NCBI RefSeq assembly: GCF_002939385.1
Contig: NZ_MULI01000025.1
Coordinates: forward strand, 24,498-88,497
Reading direction: 5' to 3'
DNA from: Streptomyces sp. MH60
GTDB taxonomy: Bacteria > Actinomycetota > Actinomycetes > Streptomycetales > Streptomycetaceae
Length of the DNA: 64,000 bases
Shown here piece after piece: positions 1 to 10,552 of the stretch (the stretch's first letter is position 1; every line of letters begins with the position of its first letter). Under the pieces are notes generated by a model, which worked only from the letters and a program-made list of their open reading frames with translations, ran no database searches and was not told where the DNA came from. The position numbers and the translations under genes were made by a program.

Positions 1-628
1 GGGTCAGGATCCGCGCGCCGCGGGCCGCCGCGGTCCTGGCCAGCGCCGTCACCAGCCGGGCGTCGTCGGTGAGCCGGCCGTCCCAGGAGAGCAGCCCGCC
101 CCGCAGCCGGTCGGAGCGCAGCACGGGGGCGAGGTGCCGGGTCTCCACCGCGGACAGCCGGCGCGGCGCGGGCAGCGTGGCCCGTGCGGTGCGCGCCGCG
201 AGGCGCAGGGTGTCACCGGCCCGGAACCCGGCCCACGCCAGCGCGCCCTGGCCGCGGGAGACCAGCGGGGTGAGCGGCAGGACGAACGGCTGGGCGCGTA
301 CCAGGTGGGGTGCCGTGCGCTCCATCAGCACCCCGCGTTCCACCGCGCTCTCGTGGGCGACGTCGAGCTGGCCGGAGGCGAGGTAGCGCAGGCCGCCGTG
401 GATGAGCTTGGAGCTCCAGCGGGAGGTGCCGAAGGCCAGGTCGTGGGCGTCCACGGCGGCGACGCTCAGGCCCCGGGCCGCGGCGTCGAGGGCGGCACCG
501 GCACCGGTCGCGCCGAGACCGACGACCAGGACGTCCACGACGGGGCCGCCGACGGTGTCGGCCACCTCCCGGGAGCGCCGTGCGGCGGACAGGGAAGCCC
601 CGGCGGCGGGGCGGCTGGCGGGGCTCAT
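1..628 (-). CDS. glpD: Glycerol-3-phosphate dehydrogenase (FAD), C-terminal part beyond the window edge
   Basis: Oxidises glycerol 3-phosphate to dihydroxyacetone phosphate with FAD at the membrane. About 209 N-terminal residues are visible; the family is usually around 550. The FAD-binding Rossmann motif VGLGATGAGAALDAAARG lies near residues 36-53 and is followed by the family signature GTSRWSSKLIHGGLRYL near residues 67-83. The ATG at 628 overlaps the stop of the upstream tetR gene (ATGA), so the two are translationally coupled and read away from the flavoenzyme at 1315. The coupling suggests that the TetR protein controls its own glpD partner. A biosynthetic role, supplying DHAP to the neighbouring flavoenzyme, is inference; plain glycerol catabolism is the alternative. 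Confidence 0.9.
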   Translation of the reverse strand, partial: MSPASRPAAGASLSAARRSREVADTVGGPVVDVLVVGLGATGAGAALDAAARGLSVAAVDAHDLAFGTSRWSSKLIHGGLRYLASGQLDVAHESAVERGVLMERTAPHLVRAQPFVLPLTPLVSRGQGALAWAGFRAGDTLRLAARTARATLPAPRRLSAVETRHLAPVLRSDRLRGGLLSWDGRLTDDARLVTALARTAAARGARILT

Positions 629-1242
629 GGCGTGAGGGTCCTCTCCAGGATGGTGCGCAGCTCCGCGAGGAGGGCCGCGGGGGTCAGCTCGGCGTCGTCC
701 TCGTCGGTCATGGTCCGCAGCGACAGGGCGAAGGACTGCACCACCAGCAGCACCGCGCGTGCCTGCCGCCCGGTGTGCGCCCGGCGGACCGACCCGTCGG
801 CGTGGCCCTCCTCCAGCACGTCGGCCAGCAGCTCCAGCAGGGCCTCCTGGCTCGCCCCGCGCCGGTCGAGGACGTAGGGCAGGAGCAGCTCCGGATCGAC
901 GTCGACGATCTTGCGGAAGAGGGGATGGGCGCGGAACGCCTCCACCCCCGCCACCAGGCCCTCGACCATGCGCGAACGGGTGTCGGTGTCCTGTCCGGGT
1001 CCGGGGACGGCGCCGGTGGCCACCGCGATCCACTCCCGGGTCATCAGGTCGCCGACCAGGGACCGCACGTCCGGCCAGCGCCGGTACAGCGTCATCCGGG
1101 AGAGACCGGCGCGGCGGGCGACGTCGGTCATCGTCGTGCGCCGCACCCCGACGGCCAGCACGCAGTCGCGCACGGCGTCCAGCACCGTGTCGTTGTCCGA
1201 GGGGGTCTGCCTGCTCGCATGGTTGTGACGTTTGGGCGTCAT
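625..1242 (-). CDS. TetR/AcrR-family transcriptional regulator
   Basis: A 205-residue TetR-type repressor. The N-terminal helix-turn-helix spans about residues 20-65, with the typical core around TTMTDVARRAGLSRMTLYRRW. The rest is an all-helical ligand/dimer domain that I cannot assign to a ligand. The ATG at 1242 has no ribosome binding site, and a -10-like TACACT (complement of 1250-1255) ends 7 nt before it, so the mRNA is probably leaderless. The stop overlaps the glpD start. It lies divergent to the flavoenzyme at 1315, so it probably controls both directions. Confidence 0.9.
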   Translation of the reverse strand: MTPKRHNHASRQTPSDNDTVLDAVRDCVLAVGVRRTTMTDVARRAGLSRMTLYRRWPDVRSLVGDLMTREWIAVATGAVPGPGQDTDTRSRMVEGLVAGVEAFRAHPLFRKIVDVDPELLLPYVLDRRGASQEALLELLADVLEEGHADGSVRRAHTGRQARAVLLVVQSFALSLRTMTDEDDAELTPAALLAELRTILERTLTP

Positions 1243-1257
1243 GTGTAACAGTGTAAC
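1242..1257 (-). promoter_or_regulatory. Direct-repeat operator candidate and -10 box in the glpD/flavoenzyme divergon
   Basis: On the minus strand the sequence reads GTTACACTGTTACACA, two tandem 8-bp copies of GTTACAC(T/A). The upstream copy contains the likely -10 hexamer TACACT, and the downstream copy runs into the ATG of tetR. A TetR dimer bound here would block its own leaderless transcript. That the regulator binds here is inference from position and repeat structure. Confidence 0.45.
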
Positions 1258-1314
1258 GCCCAGTGGGGCGGTGCGTACGGCATCCCTCGAAAGCGACCGT
1301 GAGGACGACAGGCA

Positions 1315-2913
1315 ATGGACATGCTGTGGAACGGCTGGGGCGACCCGGCCAGGGCGACGCCGCTGCCCGACACGGTGACCGGGCTGCTGCGCGAGCTGCT
1401 CGGCGTCGCCCCCCGCGAGGCCGCGCCCCTCCCGCTGGAGGAGATCGACGTACCCGAGTCGCCGCTGGACCCGGACGCCCGCCGCGCGCTGGAGGCCGCC
1501 GTCGGACAGCGCGCGCCGGACGTGCGCACGGACGCGGAGAGCCGCATCCGGCACACCCGCGGCAAGTCCACCCCCGACCTGCTCCGGATGCGCACCGGTG
1601 ACGTCACCGACACCCCGGCCGCCGTCGTCCTGCCGGACAGCCACGACGAGGTGCTCGCCGTACTGGCCGCCTGCGCGGAACACCGCCTGCCCCTCGTCCC
1701 CTTCGGCGGCGGCACCTCCGTCGTCGGCGGCCTCGCCCCCGGGCGCCGGGGTGCGTTCGTCGCCCTCGACCTGCGCCGCATGAACCGGCTGCTCGACCTC
1801 GACGAGGTCTCCCGCACCGCCACCCTCCAGCCCGGCCTGCGCGCCCCCGAGGCCGAGGCGCTGCTCGCCGCACACGGATACACCCTCGGCCACTTCCCCC
1901 AGTCCTACGAGTGGGCCACCATCGGCGGCTTCGCCGCGACCCGCTCCAGCGGACAGGCCTCCGCCGGGTACGGCCGCTTCGACGAGATGGTCCTCGGCCT
2001 CACCCTCGCCACCCCCGAGGGCACCCTCGACACCGGCCGTGCCCCGCGCTCGGCGGCCGGACCCGACCTGCGCCAGCTCGTCCTGGGCTCGGAGGGCGCC
2101 TTCGGCGTCATCACCTCCGTCACCGTGCGGGTACGACCCGTACCGGAGGTCCGCCGCTACGAGGGCTGGCGCTTCGCCTCCTTCGACGAGGGCGCCGCCG
2201 CCCTGCGCCGGCTCGCCCAGGACGGCCCGCGCCCCACGGTGCTGCGGCTGTCCGACGAGACCGAGACCCTGATCGGCCTCGCCCAGCCCGACGCCATCGG
2301 TGCCTCCCTGGAGCGCCAGGACGCCGGATGCCTGGCGGTCGTCGGCTTCGAGGGCACCGAGGAGGACACCGCGCACCGCCGCGAGGGCGCCGCCGCCGTC
2401 CTGCGCGAGAGCGGCGGCACCTTCGCCGGACAGGAGCCGGGGGAGCGCTGGGCCCACGGCCGCTACGCGGCGCCGTACCTGCGCGACTCCCTGCTCGACG
2501 CCGGGGCGCTCGCCGAGACCCTGGAGACCGCGGCCCGCTGGTCCCGCCTCCCCGCCCTGTACGCCGCCGTCCGCGAGGCGCTCACCGCCACCCTCACCGG
2601 GGCCGGCACCCCGCCCCTGGTCATGTGCCACATCTCGCACGTCTACGAGAACGGCGCCTCCCTGTACTTCACGGTCGTCTCCGCCCAGGGCGAGGACGCC
2701 GTGGCGCACTGGACCCGGGCCAAGCACGCCGCCAACGACGCCATCCTCGCCGCGGGCGGCACCATCACCCACCACCACGCGGTGGGCACCGACCACCGTG
2801 ACTGGTACGTCCGGGAGGCGGGCCCCCTCGGCGTCAAGGCCCTGCGCGCCGTCAAGCGGGTCCTTGACCCCGCCGGACTGCTCAGCCCGGGCGTCCTGCT
2901 GCCCGCGGACTGA
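1315..2913 (+). CDS. FAD-linked oxidase of the alkyl-dihydroxyacetonephosphate synthase type
   Basis: A 532-residue flavoprotein of the PCMH/FAD_binding_4 fold. The FAD pyrophosphate loop PFGGGTSVVGGL is near residues 129-140. The C-terminal FAD-oxidase domain carries a histidine triplet, THHHAVGTDHRDW, near residue 486, matching the catalytic HHHGVG of alkyl-DHAP synthases. Those enzymes exchange the acyl chain of acyl-DHAP for a fatty alcohol to give an ether lipid. Some relatives instead oxidise D-lactate or glycolate, but the HHH motif favours the AGPS branch. It is followed 73 nt later by a lipid-kinase gene, consistent with a lipid-headgroup pathway. Real substrate unproven. Confidence 0.8.
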   Translation: MDMLWNGWGDPARATPLPDTVTGLLRELLGVAPREAAPLPLEEIDVPESPLDPDARRALEAAVGQRAPDVRTDAESRIRHTRGKSTPDLLRMRTGDVTDTPAAVVLPDSHDEVLAVLAACAEHRLPLVPFGGGTSVVGGLAPGRRGAFVALDLRRMNRLLDLDEVSRTATLQPGLRAPEAEALLAAHGYTLGHFPQSYEWATIGGFAATRSSGQASAGYGRFDEMVLGLTLATPEGTLDTGRAPRSAAGPDLRQLVLGSEGAFGVITSVTVRVRPVPEVRRYEGWRFASFDEGAAALRRLAQDGPRPTVLRLSDETETLIGLAQPDAIGASLERQDAGCLAVVGFEGTEEDTAHRREGAAAVLRESGGTFAGQEPGERWAHGRYAAPYLRDSLLDAGALAETLETAARWSRLPALYAAVREALTATLTGAGTPPLVMCHISHVYENGASLYFTVVSAQGEDAVAHWTRAKHAANDAILAAGGTITHHHAVGTDHRDWYVREAGPLGVKALRAVKRVLDPAGLLSPGVLLPAD

Positions 2914-2986
2914 CCCCGCCGCACGGCCCGCTCCCCACCCCGTGAGACAACAGTCCGGCACCACCCGTCAGCCCGGAGGCATCTCG

Positions 2987-3868
2987 ATGCGACAGTTCAC
3001 CGCCGTCGTCAACCCCACCGCGGGCGGAGCCACCTCGGCCGCCGCGCTCCTCGGGGTGGCCCGCCTGCTGCGGGAGGCGGGGGCCGGGCTGGAGACCGAG
3101 TACAGCCACAGCCTCGCGCACGCCCGTGAACTCGCCCGGCAGGCCGGGGAGCGGGGGCGGGTGGTGCTCGCCGTGGGCGGCGACGGCATGGCGGGCGGGA
3201 TCGGCGGCGCACTCAGCGGCACCGAAGCCGTGCTCGGACTGGTCCCGGCCGGACGCGGCAACGACTTCGCCCGCGCCCTGGAGCTGCCCACCGCACCCGC
3301 CGAACTGGCCGAGGTGCTGCTGCACGCCGAACCCCGCCCCGTCGACACCGTCGAGGTCACCTCCGCCGTCCACGACCGCACCGTCGTCCTCGGCAGCGTG
3401 TACGCCGGTGTCGACGCGCTCGCCAACCGGCACGCCAACCACGCGCGGCTGCTGCGCGGCGCCGCCTCCTACTACGCGGGGGCGGTGCGGGCCGTGGCGG
3501 GCTGGCGTGCGGCGGGCTACCGGGTCACGGTCGACGGCGAGGAGCACGCCTTCAGCGGCTACACGGTGGTGGCCGCCAACTCCGGCTACTACGGCTTCAA
3601 CCGCCTCGTCGCCCCCTCCGCCCGGGTGGACGACGGCCTGCTGGACGTGGTGATGATCCACGACGCCCCGCGGCGGCTGTTCTTCGCCCTGATGAACGAA
3701 CTCTCGACGGGCGCCCACCTCCGCCGGCCCCAAGTACGCGTCCTGCGCGGCCGGGAGGTCCGCATCGAGGCGGACCGGGCGATACCCTACGGCGCCGACG
3801 GCGAGGTCGAGGCCGTCGTGCCCGTCACCGCCAGGGTGCTGCCCGGCGCGCTGCGCGTCCTGCGCTGA
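2987..3868 (+). CDS. Diacylglycerol kinase-family lipid kinase
   Basis: A 293-residue DAGK_cat-family protein (the YegS/DgkB fold). The nucleotide loop VGGDGMAGG lies near residues 63-71 and the second signature PAGRGNDFAR near 87-96. Start chosen at ATG 2987, which has GGAGG at 2975-2979 with normal spacing; the long upstream extension in the same frame is out-of-frame coding of the flavoenzyme. The enzyme would phosphorylate diacylglycerol or a related lipid alcohol at the inner membrane face. It lies directly downstream of the AGPS-like gene and is probably co-transcribed with it. In Mycobacterium tuberculosis the gene next to a similar flavoprotein (Rv2252, from memory) is a diacylglycerol kinase. 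Confidence 0.85.
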   Translation: MRQFTAVVNPTAGGATSAAALLGVARLLREAGAGLETEYSHSLAHARELARQAGERGRVVLAVGGDGMAGGIGGALSGTEAVLGLVPAGRGNDFARALELPTAPAELAEVLLHAEPRPVDTVEVTSAVHDRTVVLGSVYAGVDALANRHANHARLLRGAASYYAGAVRAVAGWRAAGYRVTVDGEEHAFSGYTVVAANSGYYGFNRLVAPSARVDDGLLDVVMIHDAPRRLFFALMNELSTGAHLRRPQVRVLRGREVRIEADRAIPYGADGEVEAVVPVTARVLPGALRVLR

Positions 3869-3877
3869 ACACACCGC

Positions 3878-3909
3878 GGGGCCGGACGCCCGCAACGGCG
3901 CCCGGCCCC
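3878..3909. terminator. Bidirectional hairpin between convergent lipid-kinase and catalase genes
   Basis: Bases 3878-3890 pair with 3897-3909 (GGGGCCGG-A-CGCC against GGCG-C-CCGGCCCC), a 13-bp stem with one mismatch and a 6-nt loop. It sits between two convergent stop codons, the usual place for a shared factor-independent terminator in Streptomyces. There is no U-tract, as is common in this genus. Confidence 0.7.
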
Positions 3910-3922
3910 ACGGCCCGTCGGT

Positions 3923-6202
<2,280 letters not shown>

Positions 6203-6283
6203 CGGCCTTTCTCCGTTCTGGGCGGGCCGTTGCACGCGCCCGGTCGTGTTCGAGTACCGACTGCCGTGGTGGACCGTGACCGC

Positions 6284-6308
6284 GTACCCAGGGTTCGGGA
6301 CTCAAGGC
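6284..6308 (-). promoter_or_regulatory. SigB-type stress promoter of the catalase gene
   Basis: On the minus strand, GCCT (6305-6308) and GGGTAC (6284-6289) are separated by exactly 15 nt. This fits the Streptomyces SigB consensus GNNT-N14-16-GGGTAC/T. It ends 81 nt before the katE start, allowing an ordinary 5' leader. SigB controls osmotic and oxidative stress genes, including a catalase, in S. coelicolor (family knowledge). Confidence 0.6.
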
Positions 6309-6336
6309 ATGGGCGCGGGCGACGGAAGCCGTCGGC

Positions 6337-6564
6337 TCAGGTGACGGTCTGTCCGTCGTGGGTGCCGCCCTGGCAGAGCGCCGTGAAGGAGCCGGTCCCG
6401 TCACCGTCCGCCGAGATGACGATCACTCCGCCGCCCTCGATGCACGCGGTCGCCGTCACGTCGCGCCAAAGGCCCGGGGCGCGCGGCACCGAGGCCCGCG
6501 CTCCGGTGGCGCACAGGACCGACAGGACCAGGGCCGCGATCACGGTGCACGACGACTTGCGCAT
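6337..6564 (-). CDS. Small secreted protein of unknown function
   Basis: 75 residues. An N-terminal signal peptide (MRKSSCTVIAALVLSVLCAT, cleavage likely near ARA-S) leaves a mature part of about 45 residues with two cysteines that could form one disulfide. The ATG at 6564 is preceded by GAAGGAG at good spacing, which is the main reason to believe the gene. The mature end (GGTHDGQTVT) resembles small Streptomyces secreted proteins of the chaplin-neighbour type only in size; no family recognised. It is divergent in expression from nothing nearby and reads towards the katE promoter. Confidence 0.6.
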   Translation of the reverse strand: MRKSSCTVIAALVLSVLCATGARASVPRAPGLWRDVTATACIEGGGVIVISADGDGTGSFTALCQGGTHDGQTVT

Positions 6565-6658
6565 GGGGACGACTCCTTCTCGCGGGTGCCGTCCCAGCGT
6601 CACCGGCCCGGACGCGGCACGCCACCGGGGGAGCGCGCACGGGGGAGGGCGGGTCCGG

Positions 6659-6719
6659 GAGGACGCAGGCGGGAGGGCGCAGGCGGGAGGGCACACGCGG
6701 GAGGGCGCACGCGGGAGGG
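6659..6719. repeat. 14-bp tandem repeat (about 4 units)
   Basis: Four near-identical copies of the 14-bp unit GGGAGGGCGCAGGC / GGGAGGGCGCACGC occupy the gap between the small secreted gene and the DUF2264 gene. The units differ by one or two bases. The array abuts the terminator hairpin at 6717-6747. Confidence 0.8.
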
Positions 6720-6747
6720 CTCCGACCGCGGACACGGGTCGGAGCCC
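6717..6747 (-). terminator. Terminator hairpin of the sugar-uptake operon
   Basis: GGGCTCCGACC at 6717-6727 pairs perfectly with GGTCGGAGCCC at 6737-6747, an 11-bp stem with a 9-nt loop. It lies 19 nt beyond the stop of the DUF2264 gene, the last gene of the operon. Confidence 0.75.
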
Positions 6748-6765
6748 TCGAAGCGCCGTACGCGC

Positions 6766-8664
6766 CTACGCCTCCGTGTGCGTCACTCCCACCGGCTCGA
6801 ACGAGACCCGGGTGCGGGCGCCGTCGGCCGACCAGACCACCTCCACGCCGTCCTCGCCCGCCGGCACCACCTCCGCGACGGCCCCGGCAGCCGGGACGCT
6901 CACCGGTTCACCGGTCAGCGCGGCCAGGCTGACGTGCACGGAGGTGCCGCCCGCCGGGCCGGACAGCCGGGGCAGTTCCGCCCACGGCACATACGCGGTG
7001 CCCTGCGGGGCGCGCACGGTCTCCGCCTCGGGCTCCCAGCCGTACAGGCCGTGCAGCGCGGAGGCCAGGGGCTCCTCGGGACCGGTGGCCCAGCCGGTGT
7101 GGGTCACCCGCGCCCCGGGCGGCGCCCCGACCACCCGGTGCACCCGCAGCTCGTACGGCCCCCGGGCCACCGTCACGCTCTCCACCCGCAGCCCCGGCAC
7201 CATCGGCGGCCCGGCCGCGAAGACGGGGCGGTGCCAGGACGCCGCCCAGCCCCAGCCGTCGCCGTGCCCCGCTCCCAGCGGATGGACGCGGCGGCGCACA
7301 CTGGAGTGGCCGTCCACCTCGACCGACAGGTGGTTGTCCGCCACGTTCTCCCGCGCCGTGGGACCCGTCCGGGTCGAATAGGCCTGCCGGCCGTAGTGCG
7401 GGTCGTCCTCGGCGGCCGACTCGCCCTCGTGCGGCCGGACGTGGTCGCTGCCGTGGTTGTGCAGCCGTACGATCCCGTCGCCGCGGGTCGCCTGCACCAG
7501 CAGCCCCGGCGCCGGCAGCGCCAGGACCCGGTCCGCCTCCTCCACCGGCGCGGGCTCCTCCGGCGCCGTCCACAGCGGGTGGTCCGCCGGGGCGAGCAGC
7601 GACACGAACGCCTTCGACGCCCAGTACGGGGAGGCCGGGCCCGAGTACGGCTGCAGGGTCGCCTCGTGCGGGCCGTACCAGCCGAGGCTCAGCACCCCCT
7701 CGTCCGTCAGCGCCCCGCGCTCCACGAAGTACCGCAGACTGCCGCTGACCAGCCGCCGCGACGCACCCGGCGCCAGCGGGGTGTGCCCGGTCAGCGCGCC
7801 CAGGCCCACGGCCGCCGACGCGGCGAAACGGTAGGTGAGCGAGCGGCCGAAGTGCAGCGGCGCCCCGTCGGCGCCGAACATCAGGGCGAAGCCGTCGAGG
7901 TGGGCGCGCAGCCGGTCCCCGTACAGGGCGAGGGCGTCGGTGTCGCCGCCGAGGTGGGCGTCGAGCACCGGGTAGAGGTGCAGCGCCCAGCCGTTGTAGT
8001 GGTCGAAGGCGCGGCCGTCGCCGTCGGCGTACCAGCCCCCGCCCCGGTACCAGCCCTCCATCAGCTCCAGCGCCCGGTGCCGGGCCGCGGCCGTCTCGGC
8101 GTCACCGCGGCCGACCGACTCCAGGAACCCGGCGACCGTATAGGGGAACAGGTACCAGTTGTTCGGCGCCGGCACGTGCCGCAGCGCCCCGCGCAGCCAT
8201 TCCTCCACCCGGTCCTGCACCCCGGAGTCCAGGTGCTTCCACAGCCACGGCGCGGTCAGCCGCAGCCCCAGCGCCACCGACGCCGACTCGACCATGGGCT
8301 GGCCCTGCACGTCGTGGTCGAGGATCAGCGGCCAGGACTCGGTGTCGTCGCGGCCGGGGGCCCGGGTGCCGGAGGCGAGGCCCTCGGCGTAGCGGTCCAG
8401 CCAGCCGTGCGGGTCCGCGCCGTCCGCGCCCGCGACGCGGAAGCCCGCCGCGAGGAAGGTCCGCGCGAAGCCCTCCAGACCGTCGGAGCGCACCCCCGAG
8501 CGCGAGGGCCGTCCCGGCAGGTCGAGCAGGGCGCGGCCCGGGGTGCTCCAGCGCCACGCGGCCCACAGCAGCCCGTCCGCGACGGCCTCCCAGTGGGCCC
8601 GGGTGTAACCGGTGTACGGGCTGGACGCACGGTCCTCGGTGGGCAGTTCGAACGGGATGCTCAT
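6766..8664 (-). CDS. DUF2264-family protein (predicted polysaccharide-active)
   Basis: 632 residues, cytoplasmic by lack of a signal peptide. The N-terminal two thirds (to about residue 370) match the DUF2264 family, an alpha/alpha-barrel thought to resemble polysaccharide lyases and unsaturated glycoside hydrolases. Conserved blocks visible are APNNWYLFPYTVAGFLESVG and GGWYADGDGRAFDHYNGWALHLY, rich in the W, Y, N and D residues typical of sugar-binding clefts. The C-terminal third is beta-rich. The ATG overlaps the stop of the dehydrogenase gene (ATGA), and both follow an ABC importer, so it probably processes the imported oligosaccharide. The exact chemistry is not known to me. Confidence 0.75.
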   Translation of the reverse strand: MSIPFELPTEDRASSPYTGYTRAHWEAVADGLLWAAWRWSTPGRALLDLPGRPSRSGVRSDGLEGFARTFLAAGFRVAGADGADPHGWLDRYAEGLASGTRAPGRDDTESWPLILDHDVQGQPMVESASVALGLRLTAPWLWKHLDSGVQDRVEEWLRGALRHVPAPNNWYLFPYTVAGFLESVGRGDAETAAARHRALELMEGWYRGGGWYADGDGRAFDHYNGWALHLYPVLDAHLGGDTDALALYGDRLRAHLDGFALMFGADGAPLHFGRSLTYRFAASAAVGLGALTGHTPLAPGASRRLVSGSLRYFVERGALTDEGVLSLGWYGPHEATLQPYSGPASPYWASKAFVSLLAPADHPLWTAPEEPAPVEEADRVLALPAPGLLVQATRGDGIVRLHNHGSDHVRPHEGESAAEDDPHYGRQAYSTRTGPTARENVADNHLSVEVDGHSSVRRRVHPLGAGHGDGWGWAASWHRPVFAAGPPMVPGLRVESVTVARGPYELRVHRVVGAPPGARVTHTGWATGPEEPLASALHGLYGWEPEAETVRAPQGTAYVPWAELPRLSGPAGGTSVHVSLAALTGEPVSVPAAGAVAEVVPAGEDGVEVVWSADGARTRVSFEPVGVTHTEA

Positions 8665-9692
8665 GCCAGGAACGCCAGCCTTTCGCGTCGTACGGGATGG
8701 AGAAAACCGGAACCGGACGCCCAGCGGGTCGTCTCGGCGAGGGCGAGGTCGGCGAGACGGCGCCACTCGTTGCCCTCGGAACCGGCGAGGTGCGGGGTGA
8801 TCAGGGCGTGCTCGCAGTCCCACAGCGGGTGGTCCGGCGGCAGCACCTCGGGGTCGGTGACGTCGAGGACGGCCCTGATCCGGCCCGCCAGCACGGCGTC
8901 GGTGAGCGCCTCCTGGTCGACGACCGCCCCGCGGGAGGTGTTGATCAGCACCGCGTCGGCGGGCATCGCGTCGATCAGCGGACGGCTCACCAGACCACGG
9001 GTCGTGGGCAGCAGCGGGGTGTGCACGCTGACGGTGTCGCAGCGCGCGAACAGCTCCGGCAGCCCCACGTTCTCGACGCCCAGCCCGGCGGCCTCCGCGT
9101 CGGTGACGTACGGGTCGTGCAGGAGGACCTCCACGTCGTGCGGCCGCAGCAGTTCGACGACCCGGCGGCCGATCAGTGACGCCGACAGGATCCCCACCGT
9201 GCGGCGGTAGTTGCCGACGCCGCGCGGGGTGCGCAGCCAGTTGCCGCGCGTCCGGGACACCCGGAAGTCGCGGGCCCGCTCCAGCACCCGCTTGCCGGTC
9301 AGCAGGATCATGCCGAGGGTGTACTCGGCCACCGGCAGCGCGTTGGCCGCGGCGGCCGAGGAGACCTCGACGCCCCGCTCCCAGCACGCGTCGGTGACGT
9401 GCCCGCGGACACTGCCCGCCGTGTGCACCACGGCCCGCAGCCGGGGCGCCGCCCGCAGCACGTCCGCGTCCAGCGGCGGACAGCCCCAGCCGGTGATCAG
9501 CAGCTCCACGTCCGCCAGTACGGATCTCGCCCGTGCCGTGGTCAGGTCGTCGAGCACCGGGAACGGCGCGAGGTCGCACACCCGGCGGAACGCGGCGAGG
9601 GACTGGGGGTCGAGGACGGCCGAGGCGGCGTCCGGGGACATGGCCACGGCGGCACGGGGCCGGAAGCCGGGGCCCGGGGCGTGCACGGTCAC
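8661..9692 (-). CDS. NAD-dependent D-2-hydroxyacid dehydrogenase
   Basis: 343 residues of the D-isomer-specific 2-hydroxyacid dehydrogenase family. The catalytic residues are all visible: Arg in LINTSRGAVVDQEAL, Glu in LDVTDPEVLPPDHPL and His in ITPHLAGS. The nucleotide loop reads VGILSASLIGRR, with Ser where most family members keep the second Gly of GxGxxG. The same subfamily often has GIVGASRIGR, so NAD binding is probably retained. Start taken at GTG 9692, which overlaps the stop of the permease gene by 4 nt. It probably oxidises or reduces an acid derived from the imported sugar (inference). Confidence 0.88.
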   Translation of the reverse strand: MTVHAPGPGFRPRAAVAMSPDAASAVLDPQSLAAFRRVCDLAPFPVLDDLTTARARSVLADVELLITGWGCPPLDADVLRAAPRLRAVVHTAGSVRGHVTDACWERGVEVSSAAAANALPVAEYTLGMILLTGKRVLERARDFRVSRTRGNWLRTPRGVGNYRRTVGILSASLIGRRVVELLRPHDVEVLLHDPYVTDAEAAGLGVENVGLPELFARCDTVSVHTPLLPTTRGLVSRPLIDAMPADAVLINTSRGAVVDQEALTDAVLAGRIRAVLDVTDPEVLPPDHPLWDCEHALITPHLAGSEGNEWRRLADLALAETTRWASGSGFLHPVRRERLAFLA

Positions 9693-10552
9693 TTGACGGC
9701 TCCGGCGGTCAGGCCGCTGCGCCAGAAACGCTGGAGCAGCACGAAGGCGAGGATGAGCGGCAGTACGGCGAGCAGCGAGCCCATGATGACCACGGGGTAG
9801 TACTCGGGCGACACCGACGCCGAGCTGTTCCACTGGTACAGGCCGAGACTGACGGGATACAGGTCCTGGTCGGACAGCATCACCATGGGCAGGAAGAAGT
9901 TGTTCCAGATCGCGGTCAGCTGGAAGAGGAAGACGGTGATCAGACCGGGTCCCAGCATCCTGAGCGCCACCCGGGCGTACATGGTCAGCTCACCGGCCCC
10001 GTCCACGCGCGCCGCCTCCAGGACCTCGTCGGGCACGTAGCCCCGCGCGAAGATCCGGCCGAGGTAGACGCCGAACGGATTGAACAGCACCGGGATGAAC
10101 ACCGACCAGAAGGTGTTGACCAGGCCGGCCTCGGAGGCCATCAGGTACAGCGGCAGCGCGAGCACCGTCTGCGGCACCATGACCGCCGCGAGGACCAGGC
10201 CGAACAGCTTCTCCTTGTGCCGGAAGCGGTACTTGTCGAAGGCGTAGCCGCAGGCCACGCTCACCAGCGCGCCCACGGCGGCGCCGATCACCGCGTACAG
10301 CAGGCTGTTGACGTACCAGCGGCCGTACAGCCCGCCGTCCATGGCGAAGACGTCCTTGAGGTTCTGCAGGAAGGAGAAGTCGCTCAGGGACAGCAGATCG
10401 CTGCTGAACAGCGCGTCGCGGTTCTTGGCCGAGGCGAGCACCAGCCACAGCACCGGCAGCAGCGTGTAGAGGACGGAGACGGCGACGACCACGTTGACGG
10501 TGGCGCGGCCCAGCAGCTTCGGGCGGAGCAGGGAGCTGTCGGTGGCGCTCAT
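9689..10552 (-). CDS. Carbohydrate ABC transporter permease (MalG type)
   Basis: 287 residues with about six membrane helices. The EAA loop typical of binding-protein-dependent importers is seen at DEVLEAARVDGAGELTMYARVALRMLGPGL. This is the second permease of a CUT1-type sugar importer; it ends in a basic cytoplasmic tail. Its ATG overlaps the stop of the MalF-type gene by 4 nt. No ATPase is encoded here, which is normal in Streptomyces, where the shared MsiK ATPase serves many sugar importers. Confidence 0.92.
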   Translation of the reverse strand: MSATDSSLLRPKLLGRATVNVVVAVSVLYTLLPVLWLVLASAKNRDALFSSDLLSLSDFSFLQNLKDVFAMDGGLYGRWYVNSLLYAVIGAAVGALVSVACGYAFDKYRFRHKEKLFGLVLAAVMVPQTVLALPLYLMASEAGLVNTFWSVFIPVLFNPFGVYLGRIFARGYVPDEVLEAARVDGAGELTMYARVALRMLGPGLITVFLFQLTAIWNNFFLPMVMLSDQDLYPVSLGLYQWNSSASVSPEYYPVVIMGSLLAVLPLILAFVLLQRFWRSGLTAGAVK

